This document shows positions 34,561-44,150 of a DNA stretch of 64,000 nucleotides, in pieces. The notes below the pieces were generated by a model, which was not told where the DNA came from, searched no databases, and saw only the letters and a program-made list of their open reading frames with translations. Positions within the stretch are counted from its first letter, which is position 1. Every line of letters starts with the position of its first letter. The stretch is taken from positions 1 through 64,000 of the forward strand of contig NZ_STGG01000070.1 of NCBI RefSeq assembly GCF_005222695.1, given 5' to 3'. The position numbers and the translations under genes are program-made. The DNA comes from Massilia sp. HP4. GTDB taxonomy: Bacteria; Pseudomonadota; Gammaproteobacteria; Burkholderiales; Burkholderiaceae_D.

Positions 34561-35493
34561 ATGCGCTTGTTTAAAAAAACAAAAAAGAAAGAGGACTGGC
34601 TGGCGCTTGCCGCGACGCGCGACGGGTTCGCCATTGCCAGCGTCAAGCGCATTGCCGGCGCCAAGCCTGTGCTGCGACTTGCCGCCCTCGTTCCTGGCCA
34701 GGCGACCGTAGAAACTGTCGACAAGGCTGCGCGCGACGGGCAGGCTGCCTTGCGCCACGTGGTCATGCTGTTGTCTGGCGGCGAATACCAGATCCTCAAC
34801 GTCGAAGCGCCGAACGTGCCGCGAGAAGAACTCAAGACCGCCATCCGCTGGCGCCTGAAAGACGTCCTCGATTTTCCGCCCTCGGAAGCCACCATCGACG
34901 TGCTCGACATCCCGCTCGACGCCAATTCGCGTGCCCAGCAATCGGTGTTCGCGGTCGCTGCCCGCAACACGGTGATCCAGCCGCGCCAGAAGCTGTTCCT
35001 GGATGCGAAAGTCGAGCTGCACGCGATCGACATCCCGGAGATGGCGCAGCGTAATGTGTCGGCCATGCTCGAACCTGAAGGCCGTGGCATCGCCATGCTG
35101 TCGTTCGGCGACGATGGCGGCCTGCTGACGGTGTCCTATCGCGGCGAGCTGTACCTGTCGCGCCGCTTCGACGTCACCCTGGCCCAGTTGCTCGAGCCGG
35201 ATCACGACCGCAAGCACCAGAGCTTCGACAAGATCACCCTCGAACTGCAACGCTCGCTCGACCATTTCGAGCGCCAGTATTCCTTCATCAGCATCGCCAA
35301 GCTGGTCCTGGGCCCGTCGCCCGTGAGCGGCCTCGATGAATACCTGTCGAGCAACCTGTACACGCCGGTCGAGACGCTCGACCTGGCCACCTTGTTCGAC
35401 CTGTCGCGCACGCCCGAGCTGGCGGACAAGGCGCAGCAGCAGCGCTTCTTCCTGGCGATCGGCGCCGCGCTGCGCGAAGGCGAGGGCGCATGA
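34561..35493 (+). CDS. mshI: MSHA biogenesis protein MshI (PilM-like, actin-fold)
   Basis: 310 residues from ATG 34561; GTG 34555 is an alternative. Begins MRLFKKTKKKEDWLAL. The PilM/GspL-like fold is suggested by EELKTAIRWRLKDVLDFPPSEATIDVLDIP and by the late DKITLELQRSLDHFERQYSF. A cytoplasmic alignment-complex protein that would bind the N-terminus of the next (PilN-like) protein. First of seven tightly packed genes, each overlapping the next by 1-4 nt. Confidence 0.85.
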   Translation: MRLFKKTKKKEDWLALAATRDGFAIASVKRIAGAKPVLRLAALVPGQATVETVDKAARDGQAALRHVVMLLSGGEYQILNVEAPNVPREELKTAIRWRLKDVLDFPPSEATIDVLDIPLDANSRAQQSVFAVAARNTVIQPRQKLFLDAKVELHAIDIPEMAQRNVSAMLEPEGRGIAMLSFGDDGGLLTVSYRGELYLSRRFDVTLAQLLEPDHDRKHQSFDKITLELQRSLDHFERQYSFISIAKLVLGPSPVSGLDEYLSSNLYTPVETLDLATLFDLSRTPELADKAQQQRFFLAIGAALREGEGA

Positions 35494-36149
35494 GTACGAT
35501 CACACGCCAGCAGATCAATCTGTTCAATCCGGCGTTCCAGCCGCAGAAACAGATCCTCTCGAGCGCCACCATCGCATTGGCGATCGGCGCCGTCATCGCC
35601 GGCGTTGCCATCCTCTCCGTCATCGGCAAGATGGAAATCGCCGAACTGCAGCAGCAGGCCGCCAGCGGCGCCGCCCAGCTCGAGAAGCGCCAGGCGCGCC
35701 TGGCCTCGGCCAACAGCGAATTCGCGCCGCGCCAGAAGGACACGACGCTGGACGCGCAAATCGCCGAGGCGAGCGCCCAACTGGCTGCCATGCGCCACAT
35801 CTCGGGTGCGCTGTCGCGCGGAGAGCTCGGCGACACCAGCGGCTTTGCCGGCTACTTCAAGGCGCTGGCGCGCCAGAGCGCGCAGGGCCTGTGGCTGACC
35901 GGCGTGACGGTCGACGCGGGCGGCTCCCAGATCGGCATCAAGGGACGCACGGTCGATCCGGCCATGGTGCCCGGCTACCTGAACCGCCTGACCCACGAGC
36001 CGCTGATGCAGGGTAAATCCTTCGCCAGCCTGCAGATCGGCGAGGCGGCGCCGCTGCAGGTGCAGGATGCCGAGGGCAAGCCAGCCACCCGCCCCGCGCC
36101 GTATATCGAATTCAGCCTGCAATCCGTGCCGGAGGAGCCCCGCAAATGA
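35490..36149 (+). CDS. PilN-like MSHA biogenesis protein
   Basis: 219 residues; ATGA overlap with mshI. The cytoplasmic N-terminus QQINLFNPAFQP is the PilN-type INLxP motif that docks in PilM. One membrane helix (about 24-45), then a periplasmic coiled coil (EIAELQQQAASGAAQLEKRQ) and a ferredoxin-like PilN domain. With MshI and MshJ it forms the inner-membrane alignment complex. Confidence 0.85.
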   Translation: MSTITRQQINLFNPAFQPQKQILSSATIALAIGAVIAGVAILSVIGKMEIAELQQQAASGAAQLEKRQARLASANSEFAPRQKDTTLDAQIAEASAQLAAMRHISGALSRGELGDTSGFAGYFKALARQSAQGLWLTGVTVDAGGSQIGIKGRTVDPAMVPGYLNRLTHEPLMQGKSFASLQIGEAAPLQVQDAEGKPATRPAPYIEFSLQSVPEEPRK

Positions 36150-36832
36150 AAGAGCGGATCCTGCAACTGCGCGCGCGCATCGACGCGCTGTCGCTGCGCG
36201 AACGCGGGCTGGTTGGCCTGGCCGCCTGCGCGCTGCTGGCCTTCGTCGGCCACGCGCTGATCCTGGCGCCAATGGCGGCGACCCAGGAAGCGTTGCGCGG
36301 CCAGATCGCCCAGCAGCGCACCGAGATCGCCGCCATCGACGAGGCCATCGTCGGCCGCGTGCAGGCCTTCCAGCTCGACCCCGACGCCGCGTCGCGCACG
36401 CGCCTGAATGCGCTGCGCCAGGAAATGGGCCAGCTCGGCGACCAGCTGCTGGCGATCGAGCACGGCCTGGTGCCGCCCGAGCGCGTGGCCCCCCTGGTCG
36501 ACGGCATCCTGCGCGCCAACGGGCGCCTGAAACTGGTCGCGATGCGGACCCTGCCGGTCGAACCGCTGGCGGGACCGAATGCGCCGCCAGCCGCCACCGC
36601 ATCCGCGCCGATGGCCGCACCGGCCGCTGCCCCTTTGCTGTACCGCCACGGCATCGAAGTCACGGTGCGCGGCAACTATCTCGACATGGTCGACTACATG
36701 AGCGCACTCGATGCGATGCCGACCCGGATGTTCTGGGGCCGGGCCCAGCTCGACGTGGAGGAATATCCCGCCGCGCGCCTGACGCTCACCCTGCATACCC
36801 TGAGCCTGGACCGACAATGGATGAAGCTGTGA
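36146..36832 (+). CDS. mshJ: MSHA biogenesis protein MshJ (PilO/GspM-like)
   Basis: 228 residues; ATGA overlap. One membrane helix (about 20-42, LVGLAACALLAFVGHALILAP), then a periplasmic coiled coil and a PilO-like domain (IEVTVRGNYLDMVDYMSAL). Ala/Pro linker near residues 150-168. Partner of the PilN-like protein in the alignment complex. Confidence 0.85.
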   Translation: MKERILQLRARIDALSLRERGLVGLAACALLAFVGHALILAPMAATQEALRGQIAQQRTEIAAIDEAIVGRVQAFQLDPDAASRTRLNALRQEMGQLGDQLLAIEHGLVPPERVAPLVDGILRANGRLKLVAMRTLPVEPLAGPNAPPAATASAPMAAPAAAPLLYRHGIEVTVRGNYLDMVDYMSALDAMPTRMFWGRAQLDVEEYPAARLTLTLHTLSLDRQWMKL

Positions 36833-37179
36833 AAAACCTGTTCCTGACCGCGCTGGCCTGCCTGGCGCTGGCCCAAGCGCCCGCATCCGCGCAAGCGCTG
36901 CTCGACCCGACCCGTCCGCCGGCCAGCATGGACCGTATTGCACCGAGCGCCGGCGACGTCGACGACGGCCCACGCCTGCAGTCGGTGCTGATCGCGCGCC
37001 ATGCGGGCGGCCGCCACGTGGCCGTGATCGACGGCGAAACGGTACGTCCGGGCGAAACCTTCAAGGGCGCGCGCGTGGCGCGTGTCAGCGCCGACGAGGT
37101 GGTGCTGGTGCGCGGCAGCGAACGGCAAGTGCTGCGCCTGGATGCGCCGCTGCCCGGCATGACGCGGGCCGCCAAATGA
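36829..37179 (+). CDS. mshK: MSHA biogenesis protein MshK (PilP-like periplasmic)
   Basis: 116 residues from GTG 36829, which overlaps the mshJ stop (GTGA) and begins a clean signal peptide KNLFLTALACLALAQAPASA. An ATG at 36817 would add four residues. The mature part starts LLDPTRPP, the signature of MshK/GspC-like proteins, with a small beta domain (HVAVIDGETVRPGETFKGAR). It likely links the alignment complex to the secretin MshL. Confidence 0.85.
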   Translation: MKNLFLTALACLALAQAPASAQALLDPTRPPASMDRIAPSAGDVDDGPRLQSVLIARHAGGRHVAVIDGETVRPGETFKGARVARVSADEVVLVRGSERQVLRLDAPLPGMTRAAK

Positions 37180-39002
37180 AGACGGAATCGATCATGACCA
37201 AGCTTTTCACGATCCCTTGCACGTTGGCGGCGCTGGTCCTGGCCGGATGCCAGAGCGCGCCGCCGAACGCGACCTACGACGCCATCGCCCAGGAGATGGC
37301 CAAGGCCAACAGCCAGCCGGCCCCGCGTCCCGCTGTCGACGATGCGGTGGCCAATGCGCTGCTGCCGCCAGCGGCGACCCTGGCCGGCCAGTTGCCCAAG
37401 GCGCGCCCGGCGCTCGAGGAACGCTTCAACGTCGCCTTCAACAACGTGCCGGCGCAGCAGTTCTTCCGTTCGATCGTGGCCGGCACCCGCTACAATATGC
37501 TGGTGCATCCAGACGTGAACGGCACGATCAGCGCCAACCTCAAGGACGTGACCCTGGTCGAGACGCTGGAAGCGGTGCGCGATATGTACGGCTACGACTA
37601 CAAGATCGACGGCGCCCGCATCAGCATCCGCCCGCTGACCATGCAGACCCGCATGTTCCACGTGAACTACCTGACCGCCCAGCGGCTCGGGATGTCGAAT
37701 ACGCGCGTGTCCTCGACCTCGGTCGCCGACGCCGGCAACAACAATAACAACAATAACAACAATAACAACAACGGCGGGATGGGCCAGGGCTTCGGCAACC
37801 AGGGCGGCCAGAACGGGCAGAACGGCCAGAACGGCAATGGCGCCAACGGCCAGCTGCAACTGAACAGCACCGACGTCCAGACGCGTTCCGACAACGACTT
37901 CTGGAAAGACCTCAAGGAATCCATCACCGCCATCGTCGGCACGCTCGAGGGCGGACGCAGCGTGGTGGTCAGCCCGCAATCGGGCGTGCTGGTGATCCGC
38001 GCCATGCCCGACGAGTTGCGCAACGTCGATGCCTACCTGAAGGCGACCCAGCTCTCGGTCGACCGCCAGGTGATCCTGGAAGCCAAGATCCTCGAAGTGG
38101 AGCTCTCCGACAGCTACCAGAGCGGCATCAACTGGGCCTCGTTCGCCTCGTTCCGCGGCGGCACCGCCAACCGCGTCTCGGGCGGCATGATCGCGCCCGG
38201 CGCCAGCCTGGCGCCGCTGCCGTACAACGGTGGCCAGCCGGCCCCGATCAACAACGGCTCGGGTCTCGCGGCCAGCACCGGCTTCTCGCTGTCGAACGCC
38301 GCCACCGCAGCCGGTTCGCTGTTTGGCTTGGCCTTCCAGACCAATAATTTCGCGGCCCTGATCACCTTCCTGGAGTCGCAGGGCAGCGTGCACGTGCTGT
38401 CGAGCCCCCGCATCGCGGCGGTCAACAACCAGAAGGCCGTGCTCAAGATCGGCACCGACGAATTCTTCGTCACCGGCATCACCAACAATATCAACACCAC
38501 CAATAACAGCACCATCGTCAGCCCGACCGTGACGGTGCAACCGTTCTTTTCGGGCGTGGTGCTCGACGTGACGCCGCAGATCGACGACAAGGGGAATATT
38601 CTCCTGCATGTCCACCCTTCGGTGAGCCAGGTCACGACCGTCAACAAGGACGTCGACCTGGGCTCGGGCGGCACCCTGCGCCTGCCGCTGGCGGCGTCGA
38701 GCACGTCGGAGCTGGACAGCATCGTGCGCGGCCGCGACGGCCAGGTGGTGGCGATCGGCGGCCTGATGCGCCAGGCATCGAGTGGCGACACCGACCAGTT
38801 GCCGGGCGCCGACAAGATCCCGCTGCTGGGCCAGCTGTTCCGCAACAAGAACCGGGTCAGCCAGAAGCGCGAGCTGGTCGTGCTGATCAAACCGACGATC
38901 GTCGAAGGCGCGAGCGACTGGAGCCAGGACATGCTGGACGCCAGCCGCCGTATCGAGCAGCTCGACCCGCGCAGCCGCGGCCGCACGCTGGGCGGCGACT
39001 GA
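37176..39002 (+). CDS. mshL: MSHA pilus secretin MshL (outer-membrane lipoprotein)
   Basis: 608 residues; ATGA overlap with mshK. Lipobox LVLAGC puts the lipidated Cys at residue 25. STN/N0 domain (ERFNVAFNNVPAQQFFRSIV), N1-like domain, an Asn/Gly/Gln linker (poly-Asn run, then repeated GQN) inside the N1 region, and the C-terminal secretin domain with VDRQVILEAKILEVELSD and QVVAIGGLMRQ. It forms the outer-membrane channel for the pilus. Confidence 0.93.
   Translation: MKTESIMTKLFTIPCTLAALVLAGCQSAPPNATYDAIAQEMAKANSQPAPRPAVDDAVANALLPPAATLAGQLPKARPALEERFNVAFNNVPAQQFFRSIVAGTRYNMLVHPDVNGTISANLKDVTLVETLEAVRDMYGYDYKIDGARISIRPLTMQTRMFHVNYLTAQRLGMSNTRVSSTSVADAGNNNNNNNNNNNNGGMGQGFGNQGGQNGQNGQNGNGANGQLQLNSTDVQTRSDNDFWKDLKESITAIVGTLEGGRSVVVSPQSGVLVIRAMPDELRNVDAYLKATQLSVDRQVILEAKILEVELSDSYQSGINWASFASFRGGTANRVSGGMIAPGASLAPLPYNGGQPAPINNGSGLAASTGFSLSNAATAAGSLFGLAFQTNNFAALITFLESQGSVHVLSSPRIAAVNNQKAVLKIGTDEFFVTGITNNINTTNNSTIVSPTVTVQPFFSGVVLDVTPQIDDKGNILLHVHPSVSQVTTVNKDVDLGSGGTLRLPLAASSTSELDSIVRGRDGQVVAIGGLMRQASSGDTDQLPGADKIPLLGQLFRNKNRVSQKRELVVLIKPTIVEGASDWSQDMLDASRRIEQLDPRSRGRTLGGD
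37737..37772 (+). repeat. AAC/AAT trinucleotide tract encoding 12 Asn in MshL
   Basis: Nine-base unit AACAACAAT repeated three times plus AACAACAAC, encoding 12 consecutive Asn in a linker between MshL domains. Length change would stay in frame. Confidence 0.9.
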
Positions 39003-39892
39003 TGTACGCGGCGCATTTCGGCCTGCGCGAGCTGCCGTTCGGGATCACGCCAGACACCAGCTTCTTCTTCGGCAGCCCGCGCTCGCAGGAAGCGCTGAAC
39101 ACCCTGCTGGTGGCGGCGCGCGGCGGCGAAGGCTTCATCAAGATCACGGGAGAGGTCGGCACGGGTAAAACCCTGTTGTGCCGCAAGTTCATGGCGACCC
39201 TGGGCGAGGGCTTCGTCACCGCCTACATCCCGAACCCCTACCTGGAGCCGCGCACCCTGATGCTGGCGCTGGCCGACGAACTCGAGATACCGCTCGAGCG
39301 CGACGTCGACCAGCACCAACTGCTCAAGGCCATCAACCTGCGTCTGCTCGACCTGGCCGGCCAGGAGTTGCGCGTGGTGCTGTGCCTGGACGAGGCGCAG
39401 GCGATTCCCGTGGAAAGCCTGGAGGCGCTGCGCCTGTTGACCAATCTCGAGACCGAGAAGCGCAAGCTGCTGCAGATCGTGCTGTTCGGCCAGCCGGAAT
39501 TGAACCGCAAGCTCGAACTCGATTCGATCCGCCAGCTTGCCCAGCGCATCACTTTTCATTATCACCTCGGCCCCTTGAGCCGCGATGACCTCGACTTTTA
39601 TGTCGCGCATCGCCTGCGCGTGGCCGGCTTCGGCGGCGCGCGCCTGTTCACGGGCGCCGCGATCCGTGGCCTGTATAAAGCCAGCGGGGGCGTGCCGCGC
39701 CTGGTCAACATCATGGCGCACAAGGCGCTGATGCTCAGCTACGGCCAGGGCAAGCAGCAGGTGGTCAAGAGCCATGTCGCCATCGCCGCGCGCGATACGG
39801 TCGGCGTCACGCGCACGATCTGGACCTGGTTGGCGGGCGGCGCCGTCGTCGCCGGCGCGGCGGCCGGCCTTGCCTGGACATTCGCGCCATGA
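39002..39892 (+). CDS. mshM: MSHA biogenesis ATPase MshM (ExeA/GspA-like AAA)
   Basis: 296 residues; its ATG begins on the last base of the mshL TGA. Starts MYAAHFGLRELPFGITPD, as ExeA family. Walker A GEVGTGKT (about 51-58), Walker B VVLCLDEAQ, then the AAA lid with ITFHYHLGPLS. A C-terminal hydrophobic segment (LAGGAVVAGAAAGLAWTF) may anchor it in the inner membrane. By analogy with ExeA it helps secretin assembly through the peptidoglycan. Confidence 0.92.
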   Translation: MYAAHFGLRELPFGITPDTSFFFGSPRSQEALNTLLVAARGGEGFIKITGEVGTGKTLLCRKFMATLGEGFVTAYIPNPYLEPRTLMLALADELEIPLERDVDQHQLLKAINLRLLDLAGQELRVVLCLDEAQAIPVESLEALRLLTNLETEKRKLLQIVLFGQPELNRKLELDSIRQLAQRITFHYHLGPLSRDDLDFYVAHRLRVAGFGGARLFTGAAIRGLYKASGGVPRLVNIMAHKALMLSYGQGKQQVVKSHVAIAARDTVGVTRTIWTWLAGGAVVAGAAAGLAWTFAP

Positions 39893-40902
39893 GCCTGATT
39901 AACAAGATGCTGCAAGACCTCGACGCGCGCGCCGGCCAGCCCGGCGCCGCGCCGCTGCCCGACGACGTGCGCCTGCCGCCGGCGGCCGAGCCGCGCGCCC
40001 CGTGGTTGCGCGGTGCGCTGGCCGGCGGCGCGCTGGCCGCTGTTGCGGTGGCTGGTGTGGTCGGCTGGCGTGCGCTGGGCGAGTCGCCCGCGCCGGTGGT
40101 GGCATCCGTGGCTGCACCGAGCGTGGCGCCGGTGGCGATGCCCGCGACTGCACCGGTGCAGGTGCTCGATGTCGCGCCGCCCGCGCCGCTGCCCGCGGCG
40201 CCGGAGCCGGAACCAGAACCAGAACCAGGACCGCAGCCGCAAGCGCTTCCTCCCAAACCGCGCAAGGAAATCGTGCGTACGCAGGCGCCACGCAAGCCGG
40301 CGGCGCCCGCGGTCGTGAACGGCCGTACCGAAACGGCACCGCAGCGCGTCGAGAACGCCTACCGGCATGCGCTGCTGGTGCTGGAGGATGGCCGCGTCAC
40401 CGAGGCCATCGCGTCCCTGCAAGCTGCGTTGAAGCTCGACCCGCGCCACGAACCGTCGCGGCAAACCCTGGTCGGCCTGCTGATCGAGGCCAAGCGTCCC
40501 GACGAAGCGATGCGCCAGCTGCAAACGGCGCTGGCCCTGGACGCGGGCCAGCCGTCGATGGCGATGCTGCTGGCGCGGCTGCAGCTGGAGCAGGGCGGTC
40601 CCGCGATCGAGACCCTGATGCGCACCTTGCCGCATGCGGCCGGCAATGGCGACTACCACGCCTTCCTGGCCGGTGTGCTGCAACGCGAGGGCCGGCATCG
40701 CGAAGCGGCCGGGCATTACCAGGCCGGGCTGCGCACGGCGCCCCGGCACGGCGTGTGGTGGATGGGCCTGGGCATCTCGCTGCAGGCCGAGAAGCGCGAT
40801 CCCGAAGCCGCGGCCGCCTTCCAGCAGGCCCAGGCGAGCGGCGCACTCTCGCCCGAGCTGCAGGCTTTCGTGGAGCGCAGGCTGCGCCAGCTGGGCCGCT
40901 GA
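39889..40902 (+). CDS. mshN: MSHA biogenesis protein MshN (TPR)
   Basis: 337 residues; ATGA overlap. Starts MSLINKMLQDLDAR, typical of MshN. One membrane helix (about 42-60), a Pro/Glu-rich spacer (PEPEPEPEPGPQPQ), then TPR-like helices in the periplasm (residues about 145-335: AYRHALLVLEDGRVTEAIAS, AALKLDPRHEPSRQTL). Last gene of the second msh transcript. Confidence 0.85.
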   Translation: MSLINKMLQDLDARAGQPGAAPLPDDVRLPPAAEPRAPWLRGALAGGALAAVAVAGVVGWRALGESPAPVVASVAAPSVAPVAMPATAPVQVLDVAPPAPLPAAPEPEPEPEPGPQPQALPPKPRKEIVRTQAPRKPAAPAVVNGRTETAPQRVENAYRHALLVLEDGRVTEAIASLQAALKLDPRHEPSRQTLVGLLIEAKRPDEAMRQLQTALALDAGQPSMAMLLARLQLEQGGPAIETLMRTLPHAAGNGDYHAFLAGVLQREGRHREAAGHYQAGLRTAPRHGVWWMGLGISLQAEKRDPEAAAAFQQAQASGALSPELQAFVERRLRQLGR

Positions 40903-40934
40903 ACCGGGGCCGCTTCCGGCCTTGCCAGAATTGC

Positions 40935-40963
40935 TTGACAAAAAGATTTGGTGATCCTAAAGT
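40935..40963 (+). promoter_or_regulatory. Strong sigma-70 promoter of the SPFH-RHH operon
   Basis: Perfect TTGACA (40935-40940), 17-bp spacer, TAAAGT (40958-40963). The best promoter by consensus in the window. Confidence 0.8.
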
Positions 40964-40974
40964 GATATCACTTT
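40959..40974 (+). promoter_or_regulatory. Perfect 16-bp palindromic operator over the -10/+1
   Basis: AAAGTGATATCACTTT is perfectly symmetric and overlaps the -10 box and predicted start site of the SPFH operon. A protein bound here would block transcription. The ribbon-helix-helix protein encoded by the second gene is the obvious candidate (autoregulation inferred). Confidence 0.7.
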
Positions 40975-41001
40975 GATGTTACTCACTGGAGGAGATCGAC
41001 C

Positions 41002-41898
41002 ATGCAAGCAGCCCACACGCGCCGGGAATCGGCGTTCGCATCGACCAACGGCTATCTGGCGGCCGGCGCCGGGATCGTCCTGCTGCTGGCTGCCTTCTAC
41101 CTGTTCCAGCGAATGGCCCAGGCGCCGCAAGGCCTGTATTACCTCATCGGCAGCGGGGCGCTGCTACTGGCCACAGCGCTGTGCCTGGGCGGCCTGTACA
41201 TGCTCCAGCCGAACGAGAGCGCAATCCTGACCCTGTTCGGCAAGTACGTCGGCACCGACCGCAGCGAAGGGCTGCGCTGGGCCTTCCCGTTCTACGTCAA
41301 GCGCCGGCTGTCGCTGCGCGCCCGTAACTTCAATGCGCCGACGCTCAAGGTCAACGACAAGCGCGGCAATCCGGTCGAGATCAGCGCGGCGGTCGTCTGG
41401 CGCGTGCGCGACACCGCCCAGGCGGTGTTCGAGGTGGACGATTTCGAGCGCTATGTATCGATCCAGGCCGAAGCCGCGCTGCGCCACCTGGCCTCGCAAT
41501 ATGCCTATGACGAGGGCGAGGACCTGGCCGCGGGCGAGACCACGCTGCGCGCCGGCATGGACGTGGTGGCCGAGACGCTCAAGGTCGAACTGCAGGCCCG
41601 CTTCGAGGCGGCGGGCGTGGAGGTGCTCGACGCCAAATTGACCCACCTGGCCTATGCCCCCGAGATCGCGCAAGTCATGCTGCGCCGCCAGCAGGCCGAG
41701 GCCATCATCAGCGCCCGCGCTAAAATCGTGCATGGCGCCGTGAGCATGGTGGAGACGGCGCTCAACGGCTTGTCCGAGCGCGGCATCGTGCAACTCGACG
41801 ACGAACGCAAGGCGGCGATGGTCAGCAACCTGCTCGTCGTGCTGTGCTCGGACAAGGAAACCCAGCCAATCGTGAATACAGGCACCTTGTATAACTAG
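41002..41898 (+). CDS. SPFH/Band 7 (slipin-like) membrane protein
   Basis: 298 residues; GGAGGAG ribosome-binding site. Two N-terminal membrane segments (about 14-34 and 45-68), then an SPFH domain (LQPNESAILTLFGKYVGTDRSEGLRW, RARNFNAPTLKVNDKRGNP, VSIQAEAALRHLASQYAYD) and a C-terminal helical part (MLRRQQAEAIISARAKIV) for oligomerisation. SPFH proteins form ring or cage scaffolds in membrane microdomains and often regulate proteases. It is paired with a DNA-binding RHH protein 12 nt downstream. Confidence 0.9.
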   Translation: MQAAHTRRESAFASTNGYLAAGAGIVLLLAAFYLFQRMAQAPQGLYYLIGSGALLLATALCLGGLYMLQPNESAILTLFGKYVGTDRSEGLRWAFPFYVKRRLSLRARNFNAPTLKVNDKRGNPVEISAAVVWRVRDTAQAVFEVDDFERYVSIQAEAALRHLASQYAYDEGEDLAAGETTLRAGMDVVAETLKVELQARFEAAGVEVLDAKLTHLAYAPEIAQVMLRRQQAEAIISARAKIVHGAVSMVETALNGLSERGIVQLDDERKAAMVSNLLVVLCSDKETQPIVNTGTLYN

Positions 41899-41910
41899 CA
41901 GTCGACAAGC

Positions 41911-42114
41911 ATGGCAAGTCCAGGAAAAAAAGCCTTCCCCTTGCGGATCGACCCCGCACTGTGGGAAGAACTGCAGCGCCTCGCCGCCCGCGACCTGCGC
42001 AGCGTGAACGCGCAGATCGAGTTCATGCTGCGCGAGGGGCTGGCGCGGCGCGGCGTGAAGCATCCCGGGGCCGGCGGCAAGCGCGATGCTGGCGACAGCG
42101 GCGACGGCGAATAG
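41911..42114 (+). CDS. Arc-family ribbon-helix-helix DNA-binding protein
   Basis: 67 residues. Residues about 6-48 match the Arc/MetJ fold: beta strand KAFPLRIDPALWEELQRLA, then RSVNAQIEFMLREGL. The tail is Gly/Lys/Asp-rich and disordered. Arc dimers recognise short palindromes, such as the one over this operon's promoter. It may be mistaken for a toxin-antitoxin antitoxin, but the partner is the SPFH protein and no toxin is present. Confidence 0.8.
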   Translation: MASPGKKAFPLRIDPALWEELQRLAARDLRSVNAQIEFMLREGLARRGVKHPGAGGKRDAGDSGDGE

Positions 42115-42197
42115 CCTGTGCGAGACGAACCCCGCGGGGATCTGTTGTTGTGATAGCATCGCCGGGTTTGCGTCCCTAACGGCATCTTCCCATTCTC

Positions 42198-43580
<1,383 letters not shown>

Positions 43581-43623
43581 GGGCGCCGTGATTCCAACCC
43601 TTGCATGAAAACGTGAGCAGAAC

Positions 43624-43980
43624 ATGAAGCGCAGTTCGAACGGTGGCCTGGTCTATTCCACGGAGAATGGACGCATGTGCCCCGCATGCCGCATGCCGCT
43701 CGCGGCCTGCGCCTGCCAGGCCAGGGCGGCGCCCGTGGGCGATGGCGTGGTGCGGGTGTCGCGCCAGTCGAACGGGCGGGGCGGCAAGACCGTCACCCTG
43801 GTCAAGGGCGTTGCACTCGATCCGGTCGCGCTGGTGCTGCTGGGCAAACAGTTGCGCACCGCCTGCGGCTCCGGCGGGACGGTCAAGGATGGCGTCATCG
43901 AAGTGCAGGGCGATCACTGCGACCTGGTGATGGCGATGCTGGCCAGACTCGGTCATGCCCCGAAACGCGCGGGCGGCTGA
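43624..43980 (+). CDS. yciH: SUI1/YciH family translation factor homologue
   Basis: 118 residues. Residues about 45-110 form the SUI1/eIF1 fold (VVRVSRQSNGRGGKTVTLVKG, ALVLLGKQLRTACGSGGTVKD, IEVQGDHCDLVMAML). The N-terminus has a Cys cluster (MCPACRMPLAACAC) resembling the zinc-like CPxC of YciH. In E. coli YciH affects translation initiation fidelity under stress. Single gene. Confidence 0.93.
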   Translation: MKRSSNGGLVYSTENGRMCPACRMPLAACACQARAAPVGDGVVRVSRQSNGRGGKTVTLVKGVALDPVALVLLGKQLRTACGSGGTVKDGVIEVQGDHCDLVMAMLARLGHAPKRAGG

Positions 43981-44150
43981 GATCTTGCAGCCTGGCTGCC
44001 AATCGCGCATGATGCCAACACATGGCATGTGCTAAAGTGACATGATTGCCTGGATGCGGAGCATCCAGGGCGCCGCCGGCCACGTTTGGTGGACGACAGT
44101 GGCGCAATCTCCCGGTCAAAGCGACCTTTAGAATAAACCCCGGGTGTCCC
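43981..44150 (+). promoter_or_regulatory. Leader/promoter region of the CorC-like gene
   Basis: 170 nt with no gene. Contains TTGCAG (43985-43990) and CATGAT (44009-44014) at 18-bp spacing, a perfect hairpin CCTGGATGC-GGA-GCATCCAGG (about 44049-44069) without T-run, and TAGAAT at 44129-44134 only 17 nt before the start codon. Which promoter is used cannot be decided. Confidence 0.3.

Noticed and set aside
41911..42114. RHH gene as the antitoxin of a toxin-antitoxin pair
   Set aside because: The neighbour is a full-length SPFH protein, not a small toxin, and there is no candidate toxin on either side.
44049..44069. Perfect hairpin upstream of the CorC-like gene as a terminator or metal riboswitch
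   Set aside because: No T-run follows and the rest of the leader does not match any riboswitch consensus I can recognise.
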